The notes below the pieces were generated by a model. The model worked only from the letters and a program-made list of their open reading frames with translations, was not told the DNA's origin and made no database searches. A stretch of DNA of 64,000 nucleotides, from assembly GCF_000196235.1 (NCBI RefSeq), contig NC_008541.1, forward strand, positions 1,054,001 through 1,118,000. The letters run 5' to 3'. The translations under genes were made by a program, and so were the position numbers. Below are positions 53,019-61,454 of this stretch, in pieces (the stretch's first letter is position 1; the number at the start of each line of letters is the position of its first letter). The DNA is from Arthrobacter sp. FB24 (GTDB taxonomy: Bacteria > Actinomycetota > Actinomycetes > Actinomycetales > Micrococcaceae).

Positions 53019-53468
53019 ATGGACGCTTCAGGAATCGAGCGCGTCCCAGAAGGCCCGGTCCGGCGCATGCTGGCCGCGGCCGCCCGCTACGACCTTGAGG
53101 CCATGGTGTCGCAGTTCGCAGATGACTACCGGAACACCACTCCCGTCCACCCGGCCCGCAGCTTCACCGGCTCCGCCCAGGTCCGGAAGAACTGGACGGC
53201 GCTCTTTGCCGGCATGCCGGACCTCACCCTCACCGTCCACGACGCGGCCACCGGAGCCGACGGCAAACTCTGGATGGAATGGAGCAACCGCGGCACCCGG
53301 CCGGACGGATCCGTGCAGCGGGCCGCAGGGGTGGCCATCTTCACCCTCCGCGACGACAAAATCGCCGCGGCCCAGTTCTACCTTGAACCCGTGGACCAGG
53401 ACTCCGGCGACGTGAACGAAGCCGTCCGGGAGGCAATCCATGGGGCAGCGGGAGGTGACCGGTCATGA
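53019..53468 (+). CDS. SnoaL-like (NTF2-fold) protein
   Basis: 149 residues from the ATG at 53019, preceded by AAGGAG nine bases upstream; the longer frame to 52935 is not supported. The order helix, MVSQFADDY, then GSAQVRKNWTALFAGMPDLTLTVHDA and KLWMEWSNRGTRPDG is typical of SnoaL-like polyketide-cyclase-fold proteins. These bind or isomerise small hydrophobic molecules. It overlaps the next gene by 4 bases and is divergent from the TetR gene, so all three probably form one response unit. Confidence 0.88.
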   Translation: MDASGIERVPEGPVRRMLAAAARYDLEAMVSQFADDYRNTTPVHPARSFTGSAQVRKNWTALFAGMPDLTLTVHDAATGADGKLWMEWSNRGTRPDGSVQRAAGVAIFTLRDDKIAAAQFYLEPVDQDSGDVNEAVREAIHGAAGGDRS

Positions 53469-54355
53469 TCCTGGTGGTCGGCGGTACGGGCCGCTTGGGC
53501 CGCGCCGTGGATTCCCTGCTTGTTGCCGCCGGGCGCCAGGTCCGCATCATGGCCCGCGGCAAGTCCCAGCCGTTCCCGCAAAAGATGGCCGACGGCGTCG
53601 AACTCCTCCACGGGGACCTCGCCTCCGCAGCTGACTGCCGAAAAGCGGTGGCGGGCTGCACTGAGGTGGTGTTCGCGGCCTCGGGGTTTGGGATCAAGGA
53701 CTCCAGTCCACGCGAGGTTGACCGCGATGGGGCCATCCGGTTGGTCCGTGCGGCGGCCGCGGCCGGAGTCCGGCACGTGGTGATGATGTCCATGCACGGC
53801 GCCGCCCCGGACGGGCCCATTGATTACCTGCGCTGCAAGGCCGCCGCCGAGGACGCTGTCCGCTCGTCCGGCATGGACTGGACGATTGTCCGGATCGGGG
53901 CGCTCCTGGAACAGCGGCTTGAGATCATGGGGACGCCGCTTGAGGCGAAGGGCAAGGTGCCCGTGTTCGGCTCGGGGTCCGCCCCGGTGACCTATACCTC
54001 GGTCCAGGACGCGGCCGCCGTCGTGGTCCGTGCCCTCCGCGACCCCGTGCTGCGGAACCGCGTCATCGAATGGGGCTCGCAGACGCTCACTGCAAATGAG
54101 GTGGCCGAGGCTCTGTTTGCCCGGGCCGGCCATGGATCGGTTCAGCGGGTTCCGGCAGCCGCCGTGCGGCTGTTGTCCTTGGCGGCCAGGCCGTTTTCAC
54201 CGTTCCTTGCCCGGGTGGCGGGGGCCGGTGTCTGGGAGGAATCGGGGGCCGCTTCTTTCGAGTTTGGCCCTGCGCGCGCAGAGTTTCCGGACATCCCCGT
54301 CACCGGTCTGCAGCAGGTTCTCCAGGCGTCCGGTGCTCCGGGATCTTTGACGTAA
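53465..54355 (+). CDS. NAD(P)-binding NmrA/atypical SDR protein
   Basis: 296 residues. The dinucleotide-binding GGTGRLGRAV lies at residues 6-15, with further landmarks of atypical short-chain dehydrogenases (HVVMMSMHGAA, then YLRCKAAAEDAVRSSGMDWTIVR). The usual YxxxK pair is represented by Y...CK. It probably acts as an oxidoreductase or redox sensor on a small molecule. ATGA overlap with the SnoaL-like gene shows translational coupling. The C-terminal third is less conserved. Confidence 0.9.
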   Translation: MILVVGGTGRLGRAVDSLLVAAGRQVRIMARGKSQPFPQKMADGVELLHGDLASAADCRKAVAGCTEVVFAASGFGIKDSSPREVDRDGAIRLVRAAAAAGVRHVVMMSMHGAAPDGPIDYLRCKAAAEDAVRSSGMDWTIVRIGALLEQRLEIMGTPLEAKGKVPVFGSGSAPVTYTSVQDAAAVVVRALRDPVLRNRVIEWGSQTLTANEVAEALFARAGHGSVQRVPAAAVRLLSLAARPFSPFLARVAGAGVWEESGAASFEFGPARAEFPDIPVTGLQQVLQASGAPGSLT

Positions 54356-54391
54356 GCGCGTGCAACAATGACGCCATGACCCACGAGCGGC

Positions 54392-54517
54392 ATGAATCAG
54401 CCGCGCCGGAACTGGACCGCACGGCCCACCATGCTGGACGATCAGCGCTGCGTGGACATGATGCGCACATTCCAGGCTGGCCATCCGGAGCTGTGGGCGG
54501 AGGACATCGCGGAGTAG
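54392..54517 (+). CDS. Possible short ORF, unknown
   Basis: A 41-codon frame (MNQPRRNWTARPTMLDDQ... WAEDIAE) reads protein-like, with a Trp/Asp-rich end. There is no strong ribosome-binding site (GAGCGG is 7 bases away). It might be a tiny gene or a remnant of a longer protein; I cannot distinguish these. Confidence 0.25.
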   Translation: MNQPRRNWTARPTMLDDQRCVDMMRTFQAGHPELWAEDIAE

Positions 54518-54693
54518 GCCCCGCGGGTCACGGCTCATTCCCGCACCGCACGCAGGCTCGGAATGGGAGACCAGGGTTGGGAAGACCCAACCGGCCGGCT
54601 GAGTCCTTGACGGCGCTAGAAGCTGAGAGCAGTCTTTATCGCACGGCATGCCAGCCAGGAGTGCGCCTGAAGCAGCGACATCAGGAGGTCGTC

Positions 54694-55521
54694 GTGGTCT
54701 TGGATACTTCCTCAGTGATGGTGGAGACCCTCCTGGGGTCCCTCAGGGTGCGGCGGGCAGGCACGGGCGCTCCTGCGCTCCTGTGGCACAGCCTGTTTGT
54801 CGATTCCAGCACGTTCGACGGCATCCTGCCGGACCTGGGTGCCCAGCGTGAGCTTGTGGTAATCGACGGTCCCGGGCACGGCGACAGCCCCGGGCCGCGC
54901 CGACGCTACACGCTGGAGGACTGCGCTGCCGCTGCCATCCAGATTCTGGATGCGGTGCAGATTCCGGGGCCCGTGGACTGGGTGGGCAACGCATGGGGCG
55001 GGCACGTCGGAATCGTCTTCGCGCACAACTACCCCTCCCGCTGCAGGACACTCACCACTATCGGTACGCCGCCGTACCCGCTCACCGAGTCGGAGCGGCG
55101 GCAAAACGCACTCCTCGTCTACCTGTACCGTGTGGTGGGGCCACGACCTTTCAGCCGGATCATGGTGGAAGCCTTGGCTGGCAAGGGGGTGGCCACCTCC
55201 GCCCCGCAGGCTGCGGCGGTGGTGAAAGCTGCTTTTATGGCAGGGGACAAGCCCGGCAAATACTGGGCCATGCAATCAGTGATGATGCACCGCCCCGACC
55301 TTCGCCCGGTTTTACCCCGCCTGCAGGTGCCCGTCCTGATGCTGGCGGGCCGCGACGATGAACTGCTTGACGCAGCGGAGGCCGAACGGGCGGCCCTGAG
55401 CGCTCCTGACGGCCGCTTCGGACGAGTCACCGGAGCCGGCCATGTCGCTCCACTACTCGTGGCACCCCATGAAGTCACCGAGCGAGTCCTGGCGTTCTGG
55501 TCCGGGCGTGGCTCATTTTAG
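54694..55521 (+). CDS. Alpha/beta-hydrolase-fold protein lacking the usual nucleophile
   Basis: About 275 residues from the GTG at 54694, which has AGGAGG five bases before it; the open frame reaches 54376, but those residues are unlikely to be used. The fold is clear: oxyanion strand LLWHSLFVDSSTF, DGPGHGDS, the nucleophile-elbow strand VDWVGNAWGGHVG, the acid-strand VLMLAGRDDELLD and GAGHVAPLL with a histidine. At the elbow the usual G-x-S-x-G is GNAWG, so the catalytic serine is an alanine. It may be a binding protein, or use another chemistry. Single gene, convergent with deoR. Confidence 0.82.
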   Translation: MVLDTSSVMVETLLGSLRVRRAGTGAPALLWHSLFVDSSTFDGILPDLGAQRELVVIDGPGHGDSPGPRRRYTLEDCAAAAIQILDAVQIPGPVDWVGNAWGGHVGIVFAHNYPSRCRTLTTIGTPPYPLTESERRQNALLVYLYRVVGPRPFSRIMVEALAGKGVATSAPQAAAVVKAAFMAGDKPGKYWAMQSVMMHRPDLRPVLPRLQVPVLMLAGRDDELLDAAEAERAALSAPDGRFGRVTGAGHVAPLLVAPHEVTERVLAFWSGRGSF

Positions 55522-55539
55522 TCCCGCCTGAAGCTCGAT

Positions 55540-56313
55540 TCAGCGCGAAACCTCCGCCACCTGAACCTCAACCCCCGCGTCCCTAAACTTCGCCACCTGG
55601 GCCGGATCCGCGCCGTCGTCCGTCACCAGGGTCCACGGCAGTGCAAGCCGCGCCCACGCATGAAAAGGCCGCAGGCCGAGCTTCGAAGAATCCGCCAGCA
55701 CATACACCTCCCGTCCGCGCCGGGCCATCAGCTCCTTGAGCCGGGTCTGGGCGTGGTCGGCCTCGCAGATGCCGTCCTCGGCGGTGACGGCGTCGGCGCC
55801 CAGGAACACGCGGTCAAAGCTCATCCGCTCCAGCGCCGTCTCCGCCAGCGGCCCCACAAAACTCTGCGAAAGGCTCCGCAGCCGGCCGCCCAGGCAGTCC
55901 ACCTCGATGCCCTCGGAATCGGCCAGCTCCTGCATGGTGTTGATGCCCGGCGTGGTCACGGAGAGCTTCTCGAACCCGCGCAGCTCGTGGGCCAGGGCAC
56001 CCACGGTGGAGCCGGCGTCCAGCAGGATGTTCTCCCCGGGCCGGATCACGGACGCCGCCCAGCGGGCGATCGCGTGTTTCTGCTCGAACGCCTCGCCGGT
56101 GCGCTGCCGCAGCGACGCCTCCGGGTGCGCGCCCAAGGCCATGGCCCCGCCGTAGGTGCGGGCCAGCCGGCCCTGCCCGTTCAGCAGCGCCAGGTCCCGG
56201 CGGATGGTGGAGGCCGTCACCTCGAACCGGGCGGACAGTTCCTCCACGGACGCCAGGCCGGTGGTGACGGCGAGGTGGTAGATCTCCTCGCGCCTGGCAT
56301 TTGCGCTCAGCAT
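55540..56313 (-). CDS. DeoR-family transcriptional regulator, intact copy
   Basis: 257 residues from the ATG at 56313 with AAGGAGA upstream; the open frame continues to 56475 but is not credible there. The N-terminal helix-turn-helix (EEIYHLAVTTGLASVEELSARFEVTASTIRRDL) is the DeoR signature. The sensor domain has the ribose-5-phosphate isomerase-like DAGSTVGALAHEL and LGADAV motifs. DeoR proteins sense sugar phosphates. It is encoded just downstream of the kinase-PdxA gene, and palindromes at 58825-58864 are candidate operators. Partial copies occur at 32703, 46498 and 52161. Confidence 0.93.
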   Translation of the reverse strand: MLSANARREEIYHLAVTTGLASVEELSARFEVTASTIRRDLALLNGQGRLARTYGGAMALGAHPEASLRQRTGEAFEQKHAIARWAASVIRPGENILLDAGSTVGALAHELRGFEKLSVTTPGINTMQELADSEGIEVDCLGGRLRSLSQSFVGPLAETALERMSFDRVFLGADAVTAEDGICEADHAQTRLKELMARRGREVYVLADSSKLGLRPFHAWARLALPWTLVTDDGADPAQVAKFRDAGVEVQVAEVSR

Positions 56314-56377
56314 TCCCGGTCTCCTTCGCGTGGGCGTGCTTACCATGCTAGTTCCGGCCCCCAATAAATCAGTGCTG

Positions 56378-58756
56378 CTACACGGCCACGCTGGGCCGCG
56401 TGGCCATCTCCGCGGCCTGGTGCAGCGCCTCCACCATGCTGCGCGGATCAGCGATCGCCTTGCCGGCAATGTCAAAGGCGGTGCCGTGGTCCACGGACGT
56501 GCGGATCACCGGCAGGCCCACCGTGATGTTCACGCCGGCCTCGATGCCCAGCACCTTCACCGGGCCATGCCCCTGGTCGTGGTACATGGCAACCACCAGG
56601 TCGTAGTCGCCGCGGCCGGCCAGGAAGAACAGCGTGTCTGCGGGCAGCGGGCCCGTGACGTCGATCCCGGCAGCCTGCGCGGCCTTCACACCCGGCTCGA
56701 TCTTCTCCGCTTCCTCGCCCTGGCCGAACAGCCCGTTCTCGCCGGCGTGCGGGTTGATGGCACAGACGCCGATCTTCGGGTTCGGGATGCCCGCACGGAC
56801 CAGCGCCTCGTGGCCGCGGCGGATGGTGCGCTCCACCAGGTCCGGGTTGATCTTGCGGATGGCGTCCATCAGCCCGATGTGCGTGGTCACGTGGATCACC
56901 CGGATCTTGGGCGTGGAGAGCATCATGGACACTTCCTCCGTGCCCGTCAGCTGCGCCAGCAGCTCGGTGTGCCCCGGGAAGATGTGCCCGGCCGCGTGCA
57001 GCGCCTCCTTGTTCAGCGGCGCCGTGCAGATGGCCTGCACCGTCCCGGCCATCGCCAGCTCGCTCGCCACCCGGATGTACTCATACGCCGCGTGGCCGGC
57101 CACGGGGGAGAGCTGCCCCCACGGCAGGTCCTCCGGGAGCAGCGCCAGGTCGATCACGTTCACCCGGCCCGGCGTGAACACCGCGTCCTCCACCTTTTCG
57201 ATCGTGTGGATGTCCGCCTCAATGCCCAGGACGTCCGCGGCCTGGCGGAGGCGCAGTGCGTCGCCGATCACCACGGGTCGGCACTCTTTGTTGCTCTGCG
57301 GATCCAGCACGGCGGCCACCACCACCTCCGGCCCCACCCCGGCGCCGTCGCCCATGGTGACGGCCACGATGGGAAGGGCGTCCTGCTCGGTCTTGCTTAC
57401 TGCTTCGGTGGTCATGTCTGCTCCAGATCGTTCGGAAGTCTTGCTGGGAAGGGTGTTGGCGGGAGCCGGCGCGGACCGGCCGCGGCGCTCCCGGATTTCG
57501 TCGTAAAGCTGTAGGAGGGCCAGGTCATCGCCGAAGCTGCCGGGCTTGGTGCCCACCAGCGTTCCGTCCTCGGCGCGGCTCAGCACCGCCCCGTGCTGCA
57601 CGGCCGCGAGCGGCACCAGCCGGTGAAGGCCGACGGCGTCCAGGACTTCCCGGGCCGTCTCGCCGCCGGTGAGAATCAGGTCAGCGTTCGACCCCTTGGC
57701 TGCCTTGGCGGCGAACGTTGAAAGGGCGCGGACGATGCCGGCGGCTTTTGCCGGGTTCACTTTTCCGGCGGCCAGGGTGACGGCCACGTTGCTGCCTGCC
57801 GCCAGCGACTGCCGGACTTCGGCCAGTTCCGGTTGGTACGCGCCGGTGGCGCCCGCGTACAGCGGGTGCAGCCGGACCATGGTGAAGCCGCGCGCTTCCA
57901 GCTGCGCCAGTTGCGCCTGCGCCGTTCCGGAAGCGGAGCCGACGACGGCGAGCACCGGTTTGGCGGCCCCCTGCGGTTCCGCGGCGGCTGCGTCGGCCGG
58001 GGTCCCGGATTGCGCATTTCGCGCAGATTGTGCGAGCCGCTGTGCCAGAACATCAGCCGTTCCGCCGGTACCCACCAGGACTACGCGGCGGACGCCGGCG
58101 ATGAAGCCGAGTTCCAGCAGGGCGTCCACCACGTGTTCCAGGTCCTGCACGCTCTCGCCGTCCGCCACCACCACTTCTGGCTGCCCGGATTCCAGGAGCG
58201 CGCCAAGCTTCGCGGGAAGCGAGCCGGACCGGACCGCGGCCAGGTCCAGGGTGTGCACCGAGGCGGGATCCTCCGGGCGGAGGAGGGAAGGGATATCGGC
58301 AGGCGGCGCGGCCAGTTCGGCGTGCCACAGCCCCGTCTCCGCGAGGGGAGTCCCGGCAACAAAGGGCTGGCCGTTCCGGACCGAGCGCTGCAGCTGGGGG
58401 AGTGCCCCGGCAACAACGGCGTGGAATCCCAGACCAGTCAGCGCGGCGACTTCGGCGCGAACGTTCCCGCGCCACAGCGAGTCGATCTTCTTGAAGGCCA
58501 CCTGCGCAGCCGTAGCAATAGGACTGGAGAAGGCCTCGGCCACCAGCGCCCCGGCATCAGCATCAGGAAGTCCGCGCGAGTGGGTGTCGGTGACCACAAC
58601 GTCGGTGACGTTCCCCGAAGTGGAGGTGCCGCCGTCGTGCGTTGCAGTATTGCCCGTTCCGAGCAGAACCTGCGCGGACAGCCCGTGCTGCACAAAGCAG
58701 TAGCCAACCTCGGCGGCGCCGGAGAAATCGTCGGCCTGCACATATACGGAAGCCAC
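56378..58756 (-). CDS. Fused four-carbon acid-sugar kinase and PdxA-type dehydrogenase
   Basis: 792 residues. Residues 1-430 form a DUF1537/OtnK-type acid-sugar kinase (YVQADDFSGAAEVG; LILTGGETAREVLDA near 370). Residues 448-792 form a PdxA-type NAD-dependent dehydrogenase ([26 protein letters not shown]). In known pathways the two are separate enzymes, DtnK and PdxA2, that convert D-threonate or D-erythronate via the 4-phosphate to dihydroxyacetone phosphate. Here they are in one frame, and an internal ATG at 57415 preceded by GGAG could also give free PdxA. Transport by the divergent ABC system and control by DeoR are inferred. Confidence 0.88.
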   Translation of the reverse strand: MASVYVQADDFSGAAEVGYCFVQHGLSAQVLLGTGNTATHDGGTSTSGNVTDVVVTDTHSRGLPDADAGALVAEAFSSPIATAAQVAFKKIDSLWRGNVRAEVAALTGLGFHAVVAGALPQLQRSVRNGQPFVAGTPLAETGLWHAELAAPPADIPSLLRPEDPASVHTLDLAAVRSGSLPAKLGALLESGQPEVVVADGESVQDLEHVVDALLELGFIAGVRRVVLVGTGGTADVLAQRLAQSARNAQSGTPADAAAAEPQGAAKPVLAVVGSASGTAQAQLAQLEARGFTMVRLHPLYAGATGAYQPELAEVRQSLAAGSNVAVTLAAGKVNPAKAAGIVRALSTFAAKAAKGSNADLILTGGETAREVLDAVGLHRLVPLAAVQHGAVLSRAEDGTLVGTKPGSFGDDLALLQLYDEIRERRGRSAPAPANTLPSKTSERSGADMTTEAVSKTEQDALPIVAVTMGDGAGVGPEVVVAAVLDPQSNKECRPVVIGDALRLRQAADVLGIEADIHTIEKVEDAVFTPGRVNVIDLALLPEDLPWGQLSPVAGHAAYEYIRVASELAMAGTVQAICTAPLNKEALHAAGHIFPGHTELLAQLTGTEEVSMMLSTPKIRVIHVTTHIGLMDAIRKINPDLVERTIRRGHEALVRAGIPNPKIGVCAINPHAGENGLFGQGEEAEKIEPGVKAAQAAGIDVTGPLPADTLFFLAGRGDYDLVVAMYHDQGHGPVKVLGIEAGVNITVGLPVIRTSVDHGTAFDIAGKAIADPRSMVEALHQAAEMATRPSVAV

Positions 58757-58824
58757 ATTGCTCCTCTCGCGCTCTTAGTCGGTTGACCCCCCGCCACGTG
58801 CGGGGATGCATTCATCATGGCATG

Positions 58825-58864
58825 ATTGCGCGAATCGCGCTAGATGGGTTGCGCAATTTGCGCA
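58825..58864. promoter_or_regulatory. Two candidate operators upstream of the ABC operon
   Basis: GCGCGAATCGCGC (58828-58840) is a palindrome, and TGCGCA-ATT-TGCGCA (58850-58864) is a second, related one. Centres are 23 bp apart, about two helical turns. They lie between the divergent kinase-PdxA and ABC operons, where a DeoR dimer or tetramer could hold both off. The pairing with the DeoR regulator is inferred. Confidence 0.6.
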
Positions 58865-58940
58865 GGAATGGCAAAGTGATGGAGACAACATTCGGCGCAG
58901 CCAATCGGCAGGCCGTCCCCGTTCTACCGAGAGGTCAACG

Positions 58941-60515
58941 ATGACCGTTCTTCCTCAAGGAAGTGAGATTTCCCGCCGCAGGCTGCTGCAGTTCGGCGCC
59001 GCGGCCGGGTTTCTGCTGGGCACAGGAAGCCTCGCCGGCTGCGCCGGCCCCACCGGCCTGCCGGGACCCAGCACCCTGACCCTGGCCCTCAACCGGTCCC
59101 TGGTCAGCCTGGACAACAAGCTCAACCAGTTCGACGCCGCCGTCACCGTGCAGCGCGCCGTCCGCCAGGGCCTCACCGCCATCGGCCCCGAAACCAAGCC
59201 CGTCCTGGTCCTCGCGGACCGCTTCGAGATGACCGGCCCCACCGAGTGGACCGTCCGGCTCCGCGAAGGCATCCGCTACTCGGACAACAGCCCGGTCAAG
59301 GTGGAGGACGTTGCCACCGCCCTGAAGATGTACCAGCAGGTGCAGGGCTCCTTCGTGGCCGGCTTCTTCCCCGAATTCCCCGAAGTAGTGCCGGTGGATG
59401 ACCGCACCTTCAAGATGGTGTCCAAGAAGCCCGTCCCCATCCTGGACTCGCTCATGAGCATGATCCTGATTACACCCGCCGCGCAGAACAAGCCGGAGGA
59501 ACTGCAGGAAGGCGTGGGCACCGGCCCGTACGTGGTCACCAAGTTCAACCGCGGCGCCGGCACCTACAGCCTGGAACGCAACCCGAACTACTGGGGCCCG
59601 GCACCGCAGGTGGACAACGTGGAAGTCCGGTTCCTCCCCGAGGAATCCAGCCGCGTGATCGCGCTGCGCAGCGGCGAGGTGGACATCATCGACTCCATCA
59701 CGCCGGACTCGCGCGAGCAGCTGGCCGGACTTCCCGGCGTCGAACTTGAAGAGGCATCAAGCCTCCGGCTGAACCAGATCTTCTTCAACTTCCGCAAGCC
59801 CGCCGGCCACCCCCTGGCCAACCCCAAGGTGCGCCAGGCCCTGAGCATGGCGATCGACGGCGAAGCACTGGTGAAGAACGTCCTGGTGGACTCCGTCACC
59901 CAGGCCGAGGGCGTCACGCCCTCCAGCCTCACCGGCTACCACAAGACCGGCACCTACACCTACGATCCGGAAAAGGCCAAGGCCACCCTCGCCGAGCTGG
60001 GCGTCAAGGACCTCACCCTGAAGATCATCTGGGAAACCGGCGAGTTCCCGTCCGACACCTCCGTGATGGAGGCCCTGGTGGAAATGTTTGGCAAGATCGG
60101 CGTGAAGGCCGAGCTGCAGCAGTTCGAACCCGGCGGCAACATCCTGGCCTGGCGCCAGGGCAAGCAGGGGGACTGGGACCTCCTGGGCAACGGCTACCCC
60201 AGCCCCACCGGCCTGGCCATCACCATGCTGCAGGGCATGTACTCCGGCACCCCGGAAAAGGAAAAGACCCGTGACACCTACCAGGGCTACGTGATCCCTG
60301 AGGTCACCGCCAAGATCCAGGCCGCCTCCGCCGAAGCGGACCCGGCCCGCCGGACCGAACTGCTGAACGACGCCCAGCAGGCAGTCTGGGACACCTGGCC
60401 CTGCGCCTGGGCGTTCGTGCCCAAATCCGTCCTCGCCCACCGGAAGCGGGTGTCCGGCATCAACCTGGCGCCCACCAATTCCTACCCGCTCGTTGATGTC
60501 CGGCTGGAGGCCTGA
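58941..60515 (+). CDS. Peptide/oligosaccharide-type ABC substrate-binding lipoprotein (family 5)
   Basis: 524 residues from the ATG at 58941 with GAGAGG upstream. A Tat signal (SRRRLLQFG) is followed by a hydrophobic stretch and the lipobox LAGC. The mature part has the family-5 solute-binding layout, with NPNYWGPAPQVDNVEVRFL and DPARRTELL. It delivers solute to the permeases encoded next. Family 5 usually binds peptides, but some members take up sugars or acids; the adjacent acid-sugar enzymes suggest a sugar acid here. It heads the ABC operon. Confidence 0.93.
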   Translation: MTVLPQGSEISRRRLLQFGAAAGFLLGTGSLAGCAGPTGLPGPSTLTLALNRSLVSLDNKLNQFDAAVTVQRAVRQGLTAIGPETKPVLVLADRFEMTGPTEWTVRLREGIRYSDNSPVKVEDVATALKMYQQVQGSFVAGFFPEFPEVVPVDDRTFKMVSKKPVPILDSLMSMILITPAAQNKPEELQEGVGTGPYVVTKFNRGAGTYSLERNPNYWGPAPQVDNVEVRFLPEESSRVIALRSGEVDIIDSITPDSREQLAGLPGVELEEASSLRLNQIFFNFRKPAGHPLANPKVRQALSMAIDGEALVKNVLVDSVTQAEGVTPSSLTGYHKTGTYTYDPEKAKATLAELGVKDLTLKIIWETGEFPSDTSVMEALVEMFGKIGVKAELQQFEPGGNILAWRQGKQGDWDLLGNGYPSPTGLAITMLQGMYSGTPEKEKTRDTYQGYVIPEVTAKIQAASAEADPARRTELLNDAQQAVWDTWPCAWAFVPKSVLAHRKRVSGINLAPTNSYPLVDVRLEA

Positions 60516-60518
60516 GCC

Positions 60519-61454
60519 ATGACGAACTACATCCTGAAGCGCCTGGGACAAGGCCTGCTGACCGTGTTCCTCACGGTATCCACCGTGTTCATCCTCATCC
60601 GGCTGGCCCCGGGCGACCCCGCCGTGTCCTACGCCGGCCCGCTGGCCACCTCCGAACAGCTCGCCAGGGTGCGCGAACAGTTCGGCCTGGACAAGCCGTT
60701 GCTGGAGCAGTACTGGATCTTCCTGCAGCAGCTGTTCAGCGGCAACCTGGGAACGTCCTACTCCTTCCAGGCCCCCGCCATGCAGGTGGTGGCCGAACGG
60801 ATGCCCTACACGCTCACTCTCGCCACCGCATCCATCCTGCTCACCGCCGTCGTCGCCATCCCGCTGGGTGTGTGGATGTCCCGCCGGCCGGACACCGGCA
60901 AGGAACTCGGCGTGAACGTGCTGACCATCGCCGGGCAGTCCATGCCCGACTTCTGGACCGGCATCATGCTCCTCACCGGCTTCGCCGTGCTGATCCCCAT
61001 CTTCCCGGCCTCCGGCTTCGCCACGTGGGGCGGGCTGGTGCTCCCCACCATCACCATCGCCATCCTGCAGATCGCGCTGATCTCCCGGATGGTCCGGCGG
61101 GAAATGACCGCCAACTTCGCCGCACCGTACCTCACCGTGGCCCGCTCCCGCGGCGTTCGCAATTCGGTCCTCACGTGGCGCTACGCCATGGCCAACTCCG
61201 CCATCCCGGTATTCACCGCCCTGGGCACCCGGTTCGCCGCCATGCTCAACGGCGTGGTGGTGGTGGAAGTGGTGTTCGCCTGGCCCGGCGTCGGCTCCCT
61301 GATCGTCCGTGCACTTGAAACCCGCGACTACCCCCTCATCCAGGCAACGGTCCTCCTCACCGCGCTGCTGGCGGTGGCTGTCCAGCTGGTCATCGACCTC
61401 GCCTACCCGCTCCTTGATCCCCGCGTTCGTCTTGGAAAGGCGGCAACAGCATGA
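60519..61454 (+). CDS. ABC permease, DppB type
   Basis: 311 residues and six hydrophobic helices. The first helix (GQGLLTVFLTVSTVFILIRLAPGDP) and the EAA-like loop (YLTVARSRGVRNSVLTWRYA) are classical for the first permease of dipeptide-type importers. It starts 3 bases after the lipoprotein stop and overlaps the next permease gene by 4 bases. It forms half of the membrane channel. Confidence 0.95.
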   Translation: MTNYILKRLGQGLLTVFLTVSTVFILIRLAPGDPAVSYAGPLATSEQLARVREQFGLDKPLLEQYWIFLQQLFSGNLGTSYSFQAPAMQVVAERMPYTLTLATASILLTAVVAIPLGVWMSRRPDTGKELGVNVLTIAGQSMPDFWTGIMLLTGFAVLIPIFPASGFATWGGLVLPTITIAILQIALISRMVRREMTANFAAPYLTVARSRGVRNSVLTWRYAMANSAIPVFTALGTRFAAMLNGVVVVEVVFAWPGVGSLIVRALETRDYPLIQATVLLTALLAVAVQLVIDLAYPLLDPRVRLGKAATA

